Source of the DNA: Chloranthus sessilifolius
Lineage: Eukaryota; Streptophyta; Magnoliopsida; Chloranthales; Chloranthaceae
DNA: 64,000 nt
Reading direction: 5' to 3'
Assembly (NCBI GenBank): GCA_021018995.1
Contig: CM037584.1
Location: forward strand, 46,823,811-46,887,810
Numbering within the stretch: the stretch's first letter is position 1; every line of letters begins with the position of its first letter. Below the pieces are notes generated by a model. That model worked only from the letters and a program-made list of their open reading frames with translations, was not told the DNA's origin and did no database searches. Shown here piece after piece: positions 44,901 to 59,900 of the stretch. Both the position numbers and the translations under genes were made by a program.

Positions 44901-47900
44901 TACAAGTTCCTACACAGAATGCCAAGGAGAGTATGTCTGTGAAAGCAGGATAGTTTGTGCTTCACTTTAGGGGGCGTGACTCTCTACTATGGTAACTTCT
45001 ATTAACATTTTCCGGTTGTGCTAGTTATGCTAGCTTGAGTTAATTGTTTGCATGAGCTGCCAAGTACTGTGTTAATCGTATGTGATACGTGTTACTATTT
45101 GTAAAAGTGTTGCCAAAAGCAACACGTTTTACATATCTGGCTATGTTAGAACTGATATTTGTTGGTCAAATAGCATGCACTAAGACAATTTATTGTTACA
45201 GTGAGTAACATTTTCACTACTTTGGCATGCATTCTCCAGTTTGTGAAGAGGAGCAAGCTTGTGTGCACCAATACAAAGTGATCTTCATACCCATTGAAAT
45301 CGAGTTATGATCTCGTCTTGTTCAAAGGAAGTACTCATACATGGCAGTGTTGAAGCATCCATCACACGAGGTAGCGTTTAAGGTTGAAGCATTAAAGACT
45401 ATTATCAAGTTGAAGCATCATCAAAATATATTGAGAAATATTTAGTGCATATGATATCATAACATACAACATATTTTCTGTTCTTGCTTATTCTTATCTT
45501 TCCTTTGCAGAGGTTTTTTCCTATTTCTATATTGTCTATGTCTATAATTAGGCAATATAAATGTAAAGTTAAACAAACCTGGGACTTCCTATTTGGTATT
45601 ATTATCATATATGGTACCTAGATTATTTGAATGCATTTACTTCCTAGACTGTAAACTTCTATATTGAATTATTGATAATAGTAAACAATAATTTAGCAAG
45701 ATGTAGTTTATTCTCTCTCTCTCTCTCTCTTCTTTCTTCTTCTTTCTCTCTCTTATTATAAGCTTTTATAAAAGTTTACAACATATATTTATAATCTCAG
45801 AAGGAACCCGAACCTTAGTCGGACCAAAGCACTGCTAGAAGCCCATTGGTTGTGGGAAAGATAATAATTCTTATGACGCACCCTCGTAATAGTAGAAGAA
45901 TAAAATGACAGGTGAATTGACAATTTATAAAGAATGAACTTTCTTTAAGAGCATAAATTGTGCAAAATTTTACCTCCTCACTCTGAAGGCGACCTAATGT
46001 CTGACGAAACAAAAACCTCCTTGGGCCTGCAATTAGACAAGATCCTACTTTAAATTCCATATAACAACCCCAATTATCTAGAAGAAAAAAAAGCAAGCCG
46101 GCAAAATTGGTTTAAAGCACAATAGTAATGATATGAGATGGCTCATATATATTCCATCAGAAGATGAGCTTGAACCTGCTTAACAAGGGCACTCTGTTTA
46201 TTTAAGTTGGCAATGTTGGATGCGCGCTGGTCAAGAGTTAAGCTTTTATGGTTCTAGTATATTTCAGTTTTCTAGATACATTTCGGCTATATTTCAAGAT
46301 TTTATGAACAAATATCTGTATCATAATATATCCTTGATTATTGACATATAATTAATTGGGCAAGCATAATTTTTTAGGCTCCCCCTTTTAGAAACCTCGT
46401 ATCCATGTCTGCACCAACAGGTGTTCATACCTACTTTATAAGTTTGCAATAGGATTGAATTTGCCAGGACAACAGTGAGCAATCAATTAATGTAAGAATG
46501 AAAAAAATTAGAGCTATATATATTTACCTGGCATAAGTAGAAGACCTGCTGCAACAGCTACTCCACATGCTGCAGTGGGGTGCTCTCGTGCACTCATCAA
46601 CTCACCTAAACGGTGTACATGAAAATGCCAAAAAAACAATGAAAATACCAGATATCAGAATCATTCATCAAGTAAATGATTGGTGTCGAAGCAGCCAGCG
46701 CATCTGTCAAGCACTTAGCAGTGTCCTAAATGCAGAGTCAGGTGAGAAAAGGACTGCTAAATAGGTTTAACTCAAGGATCTATCTCATCCATCAAGCGCT
46801 CTACTTGTCCGAAATGCATGTGCAGCTGAGAATAGAACTGCTAACCATGTTTAAGTCGTTATAGGGGTGCACAGGGATAAGTTATTGCTACTCACTGAGA
46901 AAGAAAATAACTAACCTTTAACTTTCTTGAAAAATGCATCTTCATAAGCTTTATATTGGGACTTGACTTGCGGTATGAAGTCCTGAAAATTTAGATGAAC
47001 TTATCAGTACAAAAGAAGAGTAAATCAGATCAGGAACCTTTAATTTAATAAAAAGCACGATACAAATTCCAGACATCAAGAAAACTGACTCATATATATT
47101 ATAACTAAACTACAGTTAAGCATACATACATAAACCTCGTTGTCTGCTGAAAGTTCAAAACAAAACCTTCAGGTGTTTCACGATTTCCCTGAGCTTGTTG
47201 TAATTTATGTTCAACGTAGAGGGTTTTTCAGTGGGAGCGACTCCCATAAGAATTCTTTAGTTTTCATTTTACAGTTTCCACAGGGCCTTTTACCAATCAA
47301 ATACTTGGGTCTACCTCTGATATCCAGCTGGTTGACTAACGCTCAGTGTCAAACCTCTTATACATAAAATCGGAAGAACAATTGAATCTTGCAGAACTAA
47401 TTTTGTCTTTCCGGGAAGACTAGGAGTTTATAATTACAGTTTTGAAGTCTTTTCACATTTATTGGCCATCCATAGTTCCCAGCAAAACCCTAAAAGAAAC
47501 TGAAAACATTCTTGCTCAATTTCTTCGGAAAACAATCTTTAGACCAAAAAAGCTGAAGGGAATTTGAAGACTTAATTATTGGATTATTGATATCTAGATG
47601 AAACAATGTTTGGTTTATTGAAAATAATGAAAACTAATTATGATCTAACTAGTCAGACCGTACATGAATTATTATCGAGGTCAGAGACTATCCAAAAAGT
47701 CAGATTTTCCATTTTGTTGGTGATGGCGAAGACATTAGATTCTGGGATTATTGTTGGCTCCAGAACGGTTGGTTTATTGATCTTTATGGTGAAAGAATAA
47801 TTGACCCCATGAGAATGATAAAAAACCTCAGTGGTTGACTTTATCAAAATGGAGAATGGAATATCCCATCTCCTACATTGGCAAAAATGATTAAAGGTTG

Positions 47901-50900
47901 GGCCGAAATTCAGAAATAACTGATTAGAACACTCAAATGGTGAAATTCAATTATTTGCAGCTGCACCGGACTATAAATGGTACCATGGGAATGAATCTAC
48001 AGGCTATCACCTTTTGGCCAGATCTTGCAAAGAGATGATGGCTAAAACCATGGTTTAAAATAGAATTGGTATAGGGTAATCGCCATTCAATCGTGAGAGT
48101 GAAAGGGTAGGTTATTCTGTACACGTGGCATCATTTTGGCACCCTATGGTGTCCTCCGATGCATGGAGTGATCATCTAGATTGGTTCATCCTAAGATTGC
48201 ATCAAAAACTATCTGCACCATGTGATTAAGAGCAGTCTGAAAGCACCATAAAATGAACACCTACCACACGATTGTCCAAATCTGCTTTAGTCATTCATTT
48301 CTGGTGCTTTAGCCTCTTAATCACATGGTAGAGTTAGTTTTTTGATGCAATCTTAGGGATGAATCTGATTTATATGAAGGCCCCGTGAACCACATGGTAC
48401 CACGCCACGTGTACAGAATCAATTGACCCATTCCTCTCAAAAGTGGACGGGTCAGTGAACCAAATCAACTCTTTAAAATGTTGCCTGAATGACACATCTC
48501 AGGCATGACATATTGTGTTTTGGGCACGGACGATGTGAATCACTTATTTGGCGACATAAGACAATGCATTTCCTTTTTACAGCAGAAACATATGATGCAA
48601 GTTTGTATGAGATGATATGTCTCATACCGCCTCACATAGTTACAGACAACACCGAAATATATTAGGATTCTGATATTTAAAACCATGATTCAAACATCTA
48701 AACCATGAAAGATAATAGGACATTCAAATAACCTCGCTTTTCTTAAGCAATTCCATACGTGACAGGTAAGAGAAACAGAACTAAGAATTGTAAACTGTAG
48801 AATGAGTAAAATAATAACTGAAAATGGAGGAGTGGATAATATTCTATTTCCCTTGGCAAAAGAAACAATTATCAAAGTTTTAAGTATCAGAAACCATAAC
48901 TAAGAACATAGCTTAAATTCACTAAAATACCAGAATATCATCACTCAATGTGAGCAATCCCGTTCATTTTCTTTTCTTTTTTTGTTCTCCTTCCAAATTT
49001 ATTCCAGTTCAATACTTGTTGAATTAAGAATTTTCAAATTCTAGTTCAGTACTTGTTGATTCAGAATCTTCAAGCAATTTCTTGCTTCATTCATCTACAT
49101 ACAACTCATAAATCCAAGTAAACAATGGCATCGCCAAGATACTTGTACATGCTTAGTTTACGAATATCACATAGTATAGATGATACTTGTACCACACACT
49201 AGTATGAAACAAAATAACTGTTACATTGTTTATTTAAGCATTTAAAAAAAAATATTCAAAACATATAATATCACATAACACAGATACCCGTATCAGTAGC
49301 TGTGACTAGATTTAAGACTTGTTGATTCGTACCATTTCAACAACCAAAAAAAACAAAAAAACAACGAATTTAAATAAAGGGTTATTCCATAATTATTTTA
49401 AGGCCCTGTTAGATAAGTTGGAAATGTCAAAATTCGTGGAAAAGAAATTTGATTTCCATATGTTTTTGTTTGATAGCAATATAAGGAGATGGAGTGGGCC
49501 GGGTGGTGTGTCTTCCCGCAGCATTCGCAGTATGAACGGAAGGGGTCCACCGGACTGGAGGAAGACATATTCATCGGCACCGGCAAAGAAACTTCGCCGC
49601 TCATCAACTCATTCCAGGATGGGATGGATCTCGGTGCTAGGGTGGAATCAAACGGCTCGGAGCCGGACCATCGGGGGTCGGCCATGACTACTGGTTTTTG
49701 TCTGGATACGGGAAACCATGCTGAGGAGGGGCCAGCAGTGGAGAACATTGCAAAGCCGATATCGAATTTCGAACGGCAGGATCAGCCTACAGTCATGATC
49801 GAAGCACGTGCAAACCCACCTTAACAACGGAAACCTGTTCGAATTTTGAATTGGAAGACGAGTTGCTGAGCTGGAATGAGCTATTTATGGAGGACAGGTC
49901 GGAAGTTACGATGGATCCCATGGCGGTAGAGGCGACATGTGGCCTTGGGTTGACAGGTGGCTGCTTTTCTTCTATTCGTGGTTTTGTTGAGGGGATAGAG
50001 GAGAGAGACTTCACGGTTTCTTCGCCCGTGGTTTTGGTATCGGAAATCGAGGAGGTTTCATCTCTCATGGTTGAGGAGGGGACACGCGTTCTGTGTGGGG
50101 TCCATCCCACTGCGGACGAGGGTGGCTTTTTAATCTGGTCTTCTAATGTGGCTGAATGGTCTCGAGTTCTGTCGGGTAGTGGTGATCGGGTGTCTGTTTG
50201 AGACGCATGGCAGAAGTGGCTTCTCAGCCACGTGGTTTCTTGAAGCTTCTGGCATGGACTAGGCTGGGCTTTTCAGGGACGGTGGGCTTCTACACCTCTC
50301 AGTCTCGGGTCTATGGGGCTATGGATTGCGGTCTAATATCTGGGCCTCTTTCTTACATCATGGGTCACCAAGACATGGCCACGGCCCCAACGTTACTAGC
50401 TCAGAGGTCTCTCGGGTTGTTGGACCTCTTGACCGGGTTTGCGCCTAAAGCCACCCCAGGTTCTCTGTCATCTCCTTTTGAGGCTTTTAGACGTATTCTC
50501 GTAGCATGGAACTCTTGTGGAGCATCTAGACGTATTCTCGTAGCATGGAACGCTTTGCTCTTTACCAAGGTAGACGAAGAATTCAAGCAGTTTTTGGCTT
50601 CAGCTGTTCTTCAAAACAGGGATAATGGGCTGAAATGGGATTTTGTTGCGGTTTATGGTCCCAATTTGGAGATCTACATAGATGAATTCTGGTTTGAGCT
50701 TGTTGCTATTGCTGCCAAATGGGATGCCTCTCTGTTTTGGGGGGGATTTCAACACTATTCGGTTTGCGCATGAGAAGTTGGGTGGCCCTCCTGATCAGGC
50801 CACTATGTGAGATTTTAATGCCTTCATTCGTGATTGGATCCTCGTCGATCTTCTGCTGGTGGGTGCTAGATTCACGTGGTCAAATCTCCATGATGATGCA

Positions 50901-53900
50901 TCGCTCCCCTGTATCAACAGATTTCTAGTTTTGTCGGAGTCACTGGATTTGGATCCTAGTATCGTCCTTCACGGGTATGTAAGGGCTGTTTCCGATCACC
51001 GCCAGCTCGTGTTGCAGTGCGACTTGGCTGGAAGGGGCCCTTCCCCTTTTCGATTCGAGAACATGTGGCTAATGGATGGACCTTTTCGTAGTCTTGTGCC
51101 GATTTGGTGGGCGGAGAGTGTTCCTTCCGGATCTGCAGTTTTCAAGCTTAAATCTAAGCTTGGTCACCTCAAGACCCGAATTAAGCACTGGAACAGGGAG
51201 TCTTTTGGCTTGGTTCATGTTGCTAAGGATCGCATTCTCAGCAAGTAAAAGAATTAGAAGGTTTGGAAAAAAGTACGGGTCTCTCAGATCTGGAAAAAGA
51301 GGAGGGTTAAGGATCGCATGGAGTTTAACAACAAGTGCTTCGAAGAGGAGGTATGCTGGAAACAAAAGCGAAAATTTAATGGCTTAAATCTAGAAACCTC
51401 AATACTAAGTACTTTCACTCGGTTGCGAATGCCCAGTATAAAAGGAAGATTTCGGTGGATGGTACGGCTTATACCACCCAAGACCAGATTAGGCAACAAT
51501 CGGTTCGCTTTCTCAGAGTTGTACTCGGAACAGTGGGGGAACCGACCTCTGCTTGATGGTCTTCACTTCCCAAGCATCCCTGCAGCGGATTAGGCAGCTT
51601 TGGAAAGGTCATTTGAGGAACGCGAAATCTGGGCAGCAATTAAGTCTAGCGGAAAGGATAAATCGTCGGTCCGAACGGTTTTACAATGGAGTTTTTCCAA
51701 TGTTTTTGGGGCATCATCAAAGATGAGCTGCTGAGTTTCTTTGGGGAGTTCTATTCGAATGGAGTTATCGGTCGTAGTCTTAACTCCACGTTCATATCCC
51801 TCATTCTGAAAGTTGATGCTGAAGATCTCAGACATTTTCGCCCAATCAGTCTTCTAAATTGTCTCTACAAAATCCTCTCTAAGGTGTTGGCTAATCGGCT
51901 AAGCCCACTTATGGGTAAGATCATTTCTCCTAACCAAGGGGCTTTCATGCAGGGGCGGCAGCTTGTGGACACGGTCGCGGTAGCTCTTGAAATGGTTCAC
52001 GAGGCGCATCGTGGACGCTTTCTAGTGATTATTTGGAAGGTGGATATGGAGAAGGCATATGATCGAGTAAGTTGGGACTGTCTAGATTATATGTTATTCA
52101 GGTTCGGTTTTGGGGTTAAATGGAGATGCGGTCTAGTATTTCTACAGCATGGTTCTCGGTCCTAGTTAATGGCTCTCCGGTAGGGTATTTTCAAAGCTCT
52201 AGAGGGCTTCGTCAGGGTGATCCTCTATCCCCTTTCCTCTTTAATATCATTGGAGAAGCGTTAGATAGGCACCAACGATTAGGTTTGGCACAAACAACCC
52301 AGATTGGAACTCACCTCATCCCCAATATGTTCCATCAATCCCCTCTGCTGCCACACCGACCCCCCACCGTCAGGATCAAGATTGATATCTGGACCATGTT
52401 CCGACAAGACCTCCATCAGGATGAGACTGCAAAGCCGGGAACCCTCAATCATGTAACCCCCCGAATTTGAAGACGAACCGAGTTGACCAGCAGTATTGAC
52501 CCACTGAGTCTCCCCATTCACAAAGACGATCGACTCACATTCTTTCATTTCCCCCCACATCCCTGGGTAAAGACCCAACAAGTCCAACCCAACAGAAAGG
52601 CGAAACATCCTCACCCTGTAACCTGGACCTGACAAAAGCTCAAGTCCCCATGGTTTCGTCACAACTAAGGCCCACTGGACCCACCCCGCCAGCTGTCTCC
52701 CACCAAACAGATACGCATCACTTACCGGCCACGTGTCAACACATGCCCTTGGGCAACTATCGCCTCTACAGCTCCCCTCCTTAAAAGCCTCTGGTTAACT
52801 TTCATCAGCAACTCAACCGTGGTTCCAGAAACCTCACTCGATCGGTGACATGTCGGCATCCCACTACCCCTCAGTCCCCGAGGACCCATATAAAGCTTTC
52901 TCCTTCGGTGAAAAACCCTAAACCCTTTTTTGTTTGCAGAGAGGCTCCTCCTCAAAAGGCAAACAACAGCTTTGGTCTCCATCGGGTCCCAGGTACGACC
53001 ACAGAACTCGTCCTTCCGCACCGGCTTCTTCATAGACTCACCTACTCCCTTCCTCTGCAGGTGTACTTGGTCGGCATTGAAGTACGAGAAGATCTCAGCC
53101 GTAGGAATAATCAACGATGGAGGTTCCATGTTGACAAAGTCAGAGCCCCCGGACTTCGAGAACTGAGGCGATCTGAACTGCACAAGCGACTCCGGCGACC
53201 GGGAACAAGAAAGAAACTCCCCTTGGCCAGTCCTCACACAGGAACCCTCCCCAGTCATAACCTGAGAAACCCCATCAATTTCTTCGTCTTCCAACTCCCC
53301 AACTACACCATGACAAGGCCGACTGCCCCCTAAAGGAAGCACTCCCCTCCACCGCCATGGCCGACCGCGAGTGTACACCGCAGAACGCCGAATCCGTGGA
53401 CAAGCCCCCCTCCGACCACTGCGTTTCATTCCGACTAGACCTTACTACCCTGTCCCCGCATGGTTCGATCACCGTTGGTCCTTCTGTGGCACCACCAAGT
53501 ATGTCTACCCCGGCGTCCCGGGGCCCCAAAGGTTCATCGCTCGGATGTTTTGGCATGAGCAGCCTCTCCACGAGCGCCATTTCTATGAAGACCTGGAATT
53601 CCTGACCGCTGAGGCGAATCAGGAACGAGCGGGGAATGCGCACCCAGGAATCAATGACAACGAGGATTCGAACATCGCGGGTATCCCACAGGTTGACGGA
53701 TCTCTAATCCGCCATAATGAACCTCCCGCAAAGATCCTCGATCCCCCTCAGGACCTCGGAGTTCCAAGCGTGAATAGGAAGACCGATTAGTTTGATCCAG
53801 ACTTCCCCCTCCCACCACTGTAGTTGTTGATCTCCCACGGATGGTTCCCAAGCTCTACACTTCACCGGTGCTCCATCAATCCGGAAGGCTTTTTTACGGC

Positions 53901-56900
53901 ATAGAGCCACGCTGTCTTCCTCCGACGGGAACCTTAAGAGAAATTTAGTCTTAGTAATTATAGATAAAGCAGGCCTATGAGTGTACTCCTAGTGATTATG
54001 TAACCACTTGTGAATAGTATATAGCGATAATGTGTCTTGAATAGTATACAACACCACCCAATATTGGCGTAAATTGGATGCAAGAGCTTGAAATTAAACT
54101 CCCAGCAAAGTCTACGCAATCCCCCATCGGCCATGTGGGGACGGCACAAAACCGGCAGGACAAATTGCCGGCCGGTGATGTCCCTCTTTCCGAACAACTT
54201 TGACAAAAGAAACATCGATTTGGCGATGCCCTCCCCCCGCCATCGACCGAGATACCCGTTGGAACCGTTTGCCCGCGACCGACCACCCATCTTTGAGGTC
54301 TCGACCCTGGCTCCCCGTTAGAATCACCTGATCCTTCCGATTCCACTTAGGGGTGGGGTCATCCGAATACTTAACCATCACCCCCACTTCCCTGGAGGAA
54401 GAACATCCAAACCGATGACAAACCTTCCGCCTCCGGAAGTTGAAGTTGCGACAAAGCTTACAGAACCAATCCCCCGCACGTAAAAAGAGAGGCCCACTCA
54501 TTTCATCAAACCCTCACACGCACCTTCATCTTCCTAGGCCATTAGTTACAACTATCATGTTTTCTTTGTAGCATAAATTCCTTTTAACTGCTATCATAAA
54601 TATCACCATCCATAGAAAGTACAAAGCCCTTATTATTGAAAGTTGCCCCTTATGCAATGTGCCAATTACAAGTCTGAAACCAAAACTAGGACTTTCATCA
54701 GCAGAAGGTAATTTTAGGTTATGTGCAGGTGTTAATCTTGGCCCTCCCCCTCATAATCATTTGGGTTCAACTAACCTAACTAATTGCTAGGTCACAGGAA
54801 CCACCCTCATAATCATATGAACTAGCTTTTTGATTCGTCTAAAAACTCAATCATTCCTTTCCAGTCATATAGCCCATATCACAACAAAAAACCGGGATGT
54901 TCCAAAAATCCCCTTAATACCCTCAAACTCGACCACATCCCAAGCAACAATTAAGTGCGGGGCAATCCTCCAGAAACACCCAGTTGAAATTGAAGGTATT
55001 TAACACCACACTCCAGATTTCTCTAGATACCCAACAGGCCATTAAGGGGTGATTTGTAGACTCCTCTTCCCGGAGCATAGGTGATAGGACACTTTGATTC
55101 CTCATTGTTAACACCTTTTGATCAGCTTGATAGTAAGAATCTGTCCCCAAGCCACACTCCACCAAAATATTTCACCATACGAGGAATCCGAGCTTCCCAC
55201 AACTTCGTCCACACGTCTCACTTGTGGCTGCCTACGCAAAACTGAAAAAACAATTTTACAGAGAAAAATCCTTTAGAATTCTGTGTCTCTATCCTTAGGT
55301 CCTTGTTATCGCCGCTTCTGTAATGGTATTGGTACCCAAGAGTGCTATCAGCCACGCTGACCCTCTCGTCCACAACTGCTTGATACGCCAATGGAAAGTT
55401 GCCCTTCAACTTTTGACCCCTAGCCCACACATCCTCCCAGAAATTAATAACATCCTCTACAGCCAAATTGAATTTCACACATTTACAAAACCCGGGTAAA
55501 ATCTACTCCTTTCCACCACCCCGACCCCTATCTCTTGTTGGAATACAAACCCAAGTAAAGTGGGTCTCGGGTTGCATAACTTAAAAAGGTTTTTTGGGGC
55601 ATGCTTCAAGTAACTTTTCAAGTTTCAAGGAGACCTTTCATCCCAAGAAGTCGTCATTTCTCAAGAGAGAAATATTTATTTTGGTTTGTTTCCTAGAAGT
55701 CATTTCCTAGGTGTCTTTTCAACTTTCTATGTATATTTTCATATTTCAAAGTGTCTTTTTGCTTTTTCAATGTACTTTCATCTTTATATATATTGGTTAT
55801 GTTGAAATTTTGAAATGAAAAGCAAGTTGAATGGGTTAGTAGCTAGCAAGCTATATAAGGAAATCCTTTGTAGTGTAGCAGCACAAGTTGTTCTAATTAT
55901 CTCCTTCAAATTGGTATCACAACCCCGTTCGATTAAGGAATATAGAGAATATGATTCAGCCCGAAATTCCAGTCTTAACGAAAGAAATCTATGATAATTG
56001 GAGCATCCAAATGAAAGTCTTGCGAGGATCGCAAGATTTGTTGGACATCGTCGATAATGGCTACAATGAACTGGAATCACTACAAGCAGAAGCGGCACTT
56101 ATGACAGCTCAAAAAGATGCACTGAAAGAGGTATGAAAGAAGGATAAGAAAGCACTTTTCTTAATCCATCATGGAGTTGAGACATCAATTTTTGAAAAAA
56201 TCTCAAATGCCACATCGTCTAAGCAAGTTTGAGAGATCTTGCAAAGTTCATTCAAAGGAGTTGATAAAGTAAAAAAGGTTTGTCTTGAAGCTCTTCGAGC
56301 TGAATTTGAATCCATTTGTATGAACAAAAGTGAGTCGATTTTAGAAATTTTTTCTCACATTATGGTTATGGTTAACAAAATGAAGAGAAATGGTGAAAGC
56401 ATGGAGGATGTGCGGGCGATAAAAAAAATTCTAAGATCGTTGACACAAGGATTTGAATACGTTGTGATGGAGATTGAAGAAGCGAAAGATTTGTCCACTC
56501 TTACAATTGATGAACTCATGGGATCACTTAATGCCCATGAACAAAGAATGAAACAAAACTCTAACGAAGAGGTAAAGAACGCTTTGCAAAGCAAATTGAT
56601 CCTTAAAATAGATAAAAAGAACTTCAAAGGACGTGACAGAGGATCTCGAGGCAGAGGTTTTACTCGTGGTGGCCATGGTAATTACCTTAATGAAAAATGA
56701 CGTAGTGATCATGGTGATTATTCAAATGAATGAGGACGATGCCAAAGAGGAAGAGGTCATAGAGATCTTTCTAATTCATCATACAAGCCAAAGTATGATA
56801 AGTCACATGTCAAATGTTACAATTGTCAAAGTTTGGTCACTATAGTAATGAATGTAGAAGTAAATCTACAAATGATGTTGATGGGCAAACTAATCTCTCT

Positions 56901-59900
56901 AAAGAAAAGGTTGAAGAAGTAACCACTATGTTACTTGCATAGAAGGGAGATGAATCAAGAAATCAAACCACTTGGTTTCTTGATACTGGGGCCAACAATC
57001 ATATGTGTGGTAAAAAAGAAATGTTTACCGAGTTTGATGAGTCGGTAAAAGGAGATGTGACGTTTAGCAACTCATCTAAAACTTCAATAAAAGGAAAAGG
57101 AAAAATTATGATTCAATAAAAAAATGGTGATCATCAATATATATTCGATGTTTATTATGTTCCTGCAATGCGTAGCAATATTTTGAATTTGGGACAACTC
57201 GTAGGAAAGGGTCATGACATACACATAAAGGACCGTACTCTTGTTATTAAAAATTGCAATAATGATATCATTGCCAAGGTGATGTCAAAAAATAGATTTT
57301 TCATTTTAAACATCAAGAATGATGCAGTTAAATGCTTCAACGCCATTGTGAAAGTCAACTCTTGGTTATGGCATTTGCGCTATGGGCATCTTGGTTTTAG
57401 CGGGCTAGAGTTGTTATCTCAAATTAATATGGTGAAAGGTTTACCTAAAATTGAACATCCAAAACAATTACGTGAATGAAGTATTTTGGGTAAACAACAT
57501 AGATTTAGTTTTCTGGTGGGAGAATCAAGAAGAGCTTCTGAACCTCTTCAACTTATTCACTCTGATATTGCGGGTCCAATGGATGTTACATCAAAAGGAG
57601 GAAATATGTATTTTCTCACTTTTATCGATGATTTTAGCAGAAAGACTTCGGTGTATTTTCTCAAACAAAAATCAAATATGTTTGAGGCTTTCAAGCCATT
57701 TAAATCAATGGTGGAAAAATAGAGTGATTATTTTCTTAAAACTATAAGATCTGATAGAGGTGGTGAATACACCTCAAGTGTGTTTCAAGAATTTGCAGGT
57801 CAAATGGAATCAAACATCAGTTGACGGCTGCATACACTCCTCAACAAAATGGCGTCGCAAAAAGGAAGAATCGGACCATCTTTGACATTGCAAGGAGTAT
57901 GCTAAAAGGAAAGAACATGCCAAAGGAGTTTTGGGCAGAGGCATTTGCTTGTGTTGTCTATTTGCATAATAGAAGCTCCACCAAAAGTGTCAAGTTCATG
58001 ACACCTCAAGAAGCATGGAGCAACTACAAACCGGGAGTTGGGCACCTCAAAGTGTTTGGGTGCATTGCATATGTACATATTTCAAGTCAAAGAAGAACAA
58101 AGCTTGATGACAAGGAAAAAAAATGCATCTTCCTTGGATATGATGAACATACAAAAGGCTACAAATTATTCAATTGCATAACCGAGAAGATCATTATTTC
58201 TAGAGATGTTATCTTTGATGAATAAGCATCTTGAAAGTGGAAAAATGTGAAGAACAAAGTCAAGAAACAAATCCAGTTGATGAAGAAGTCATCAAAGAGA
58301 ATGATAAGGAGAATCAAACTCCCCCTCCCCAAACTCCTTATTCATCATCATCATTTCCATTGGCCGATATCCCATTATCAAGTAGTCAATCAAGGGCACT
58401 GATAAAAATGAGTAGTCTCCATCATGGATCAAAATATCGTCTGATACCGATACGTATCGGACGATATGTATCGGTATCGGACGTGAACGATACGGTACAT
58501 TAAATGTACCGTATCGCTCATTTGTATTGCAAATACCGGACGATACATTCAATGTATCGTCCGGTACAGTACTATTCCGATACGTATCGTCCGGTACGTA
58601 TCGGTTTTCTGACCGGACGATACATACCGGTTTTCCGGCATTTTAACCCATGGTCTCCATGATATCTACGATCAAACGAAGGTCATCGACTTCACTCTAT
58701 TTTGCCTTCTTGCGGATTGTGATCCGTTGTACTTTGAAGCTATTATTGATCGAAGATGGAAAAATTCTATGGATGAAAAAATCAAAGCACTAGAAAAGAA
58801 TGATACATGGGAGCTTACCACTCTACCGAAAGGGCAAAAAGTGATGAGAGTGAAATGTGTCTACAAGAAAAAAAAAATCAAGAAGGTGAAGTAGAAAGAT
58901 ACAAAGCGAGGCTAGTCATCAAAGGCTACAAAAAATGTCAAGACATTGATTTTCAATAAGTGTTTGTACCAATTGCAAGATTTGATATTATAAGGGTCCT
59001 TATAGCCTTAGTTGCACCAAATGGTTGGAATGTTTTTCAAATGGACGTAAAGTCGGTATTTTTAATGACTATCTTCAAGAAGAAGTTTACGTAGAGCAAC
59101 CGGAAGGCTACATAAAAAAGGGTCAAGAGGCATGTGTGTACCGATTAAAGAAGGCATTGTATGGGTGAAAACAAACTCCAAGAGCACGGAACACTCGCAT
59201 CAATGAATTCTTTCAAAAGAATGGTTCATCAAATGACCATACGAGCATGCCTTCTACACCAAAACATATGGTGTTGGGGATACATTGAACATTTGCTTAT
59301 ATGTTGATGACATGATCTCCATAGGAAACAATCTTCATATGATAGGAGATTTTAAAAATCCATGATCAAAGAATTTAAAATGACCGACATTAGAAAGATG
59401 TAATAGCAGTAAAGCAAACAGAGGGAGGAATTTTTATCTCACAAGAAAAGTATACAAAAGAAATCTTTGAAATTTTCAAAATAAACAATTGCAATTCGAT
59501 AAGCACACCTATGGAAGTGGGTTTGAAGCTACAGAAGGAAGAACAAGGCGATTCAGTGGATCCTACACTCTTCAAAAGTTTAGTTGAAAGTCTTAGATAT
59601 TTAATAGTCACTCGACTCGACATTGCTCACAGTGTTGGAATAATCAGTAGATTCATGGAAGCACCAAAACACAGTCACTAAATGGCAGCTAAAAGGGTTT
59701 TGCACTACATCAAGGGTACAGTCCCTAAAGCCTATTAATGATTTTTATCTCTTAGGATTCATAGATAGTGATGATGGTGATCCTGGTGACAAAAAAAGTA
59801 CATCAGGATATGTTTTCAATATTGGTTCAGTTGCAGTCTCGTGATCATCAAAAAAGTAAAATGTTGTTGCTCTCTCATCATGTGAAGCTGAATGTATAGC

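Noticed and set aside
49398-53643. Many overlapping 100-230-codon ORFs on both strands
   Set aside because: They are opposite-strand shadows of GC-richer LINE sequence.
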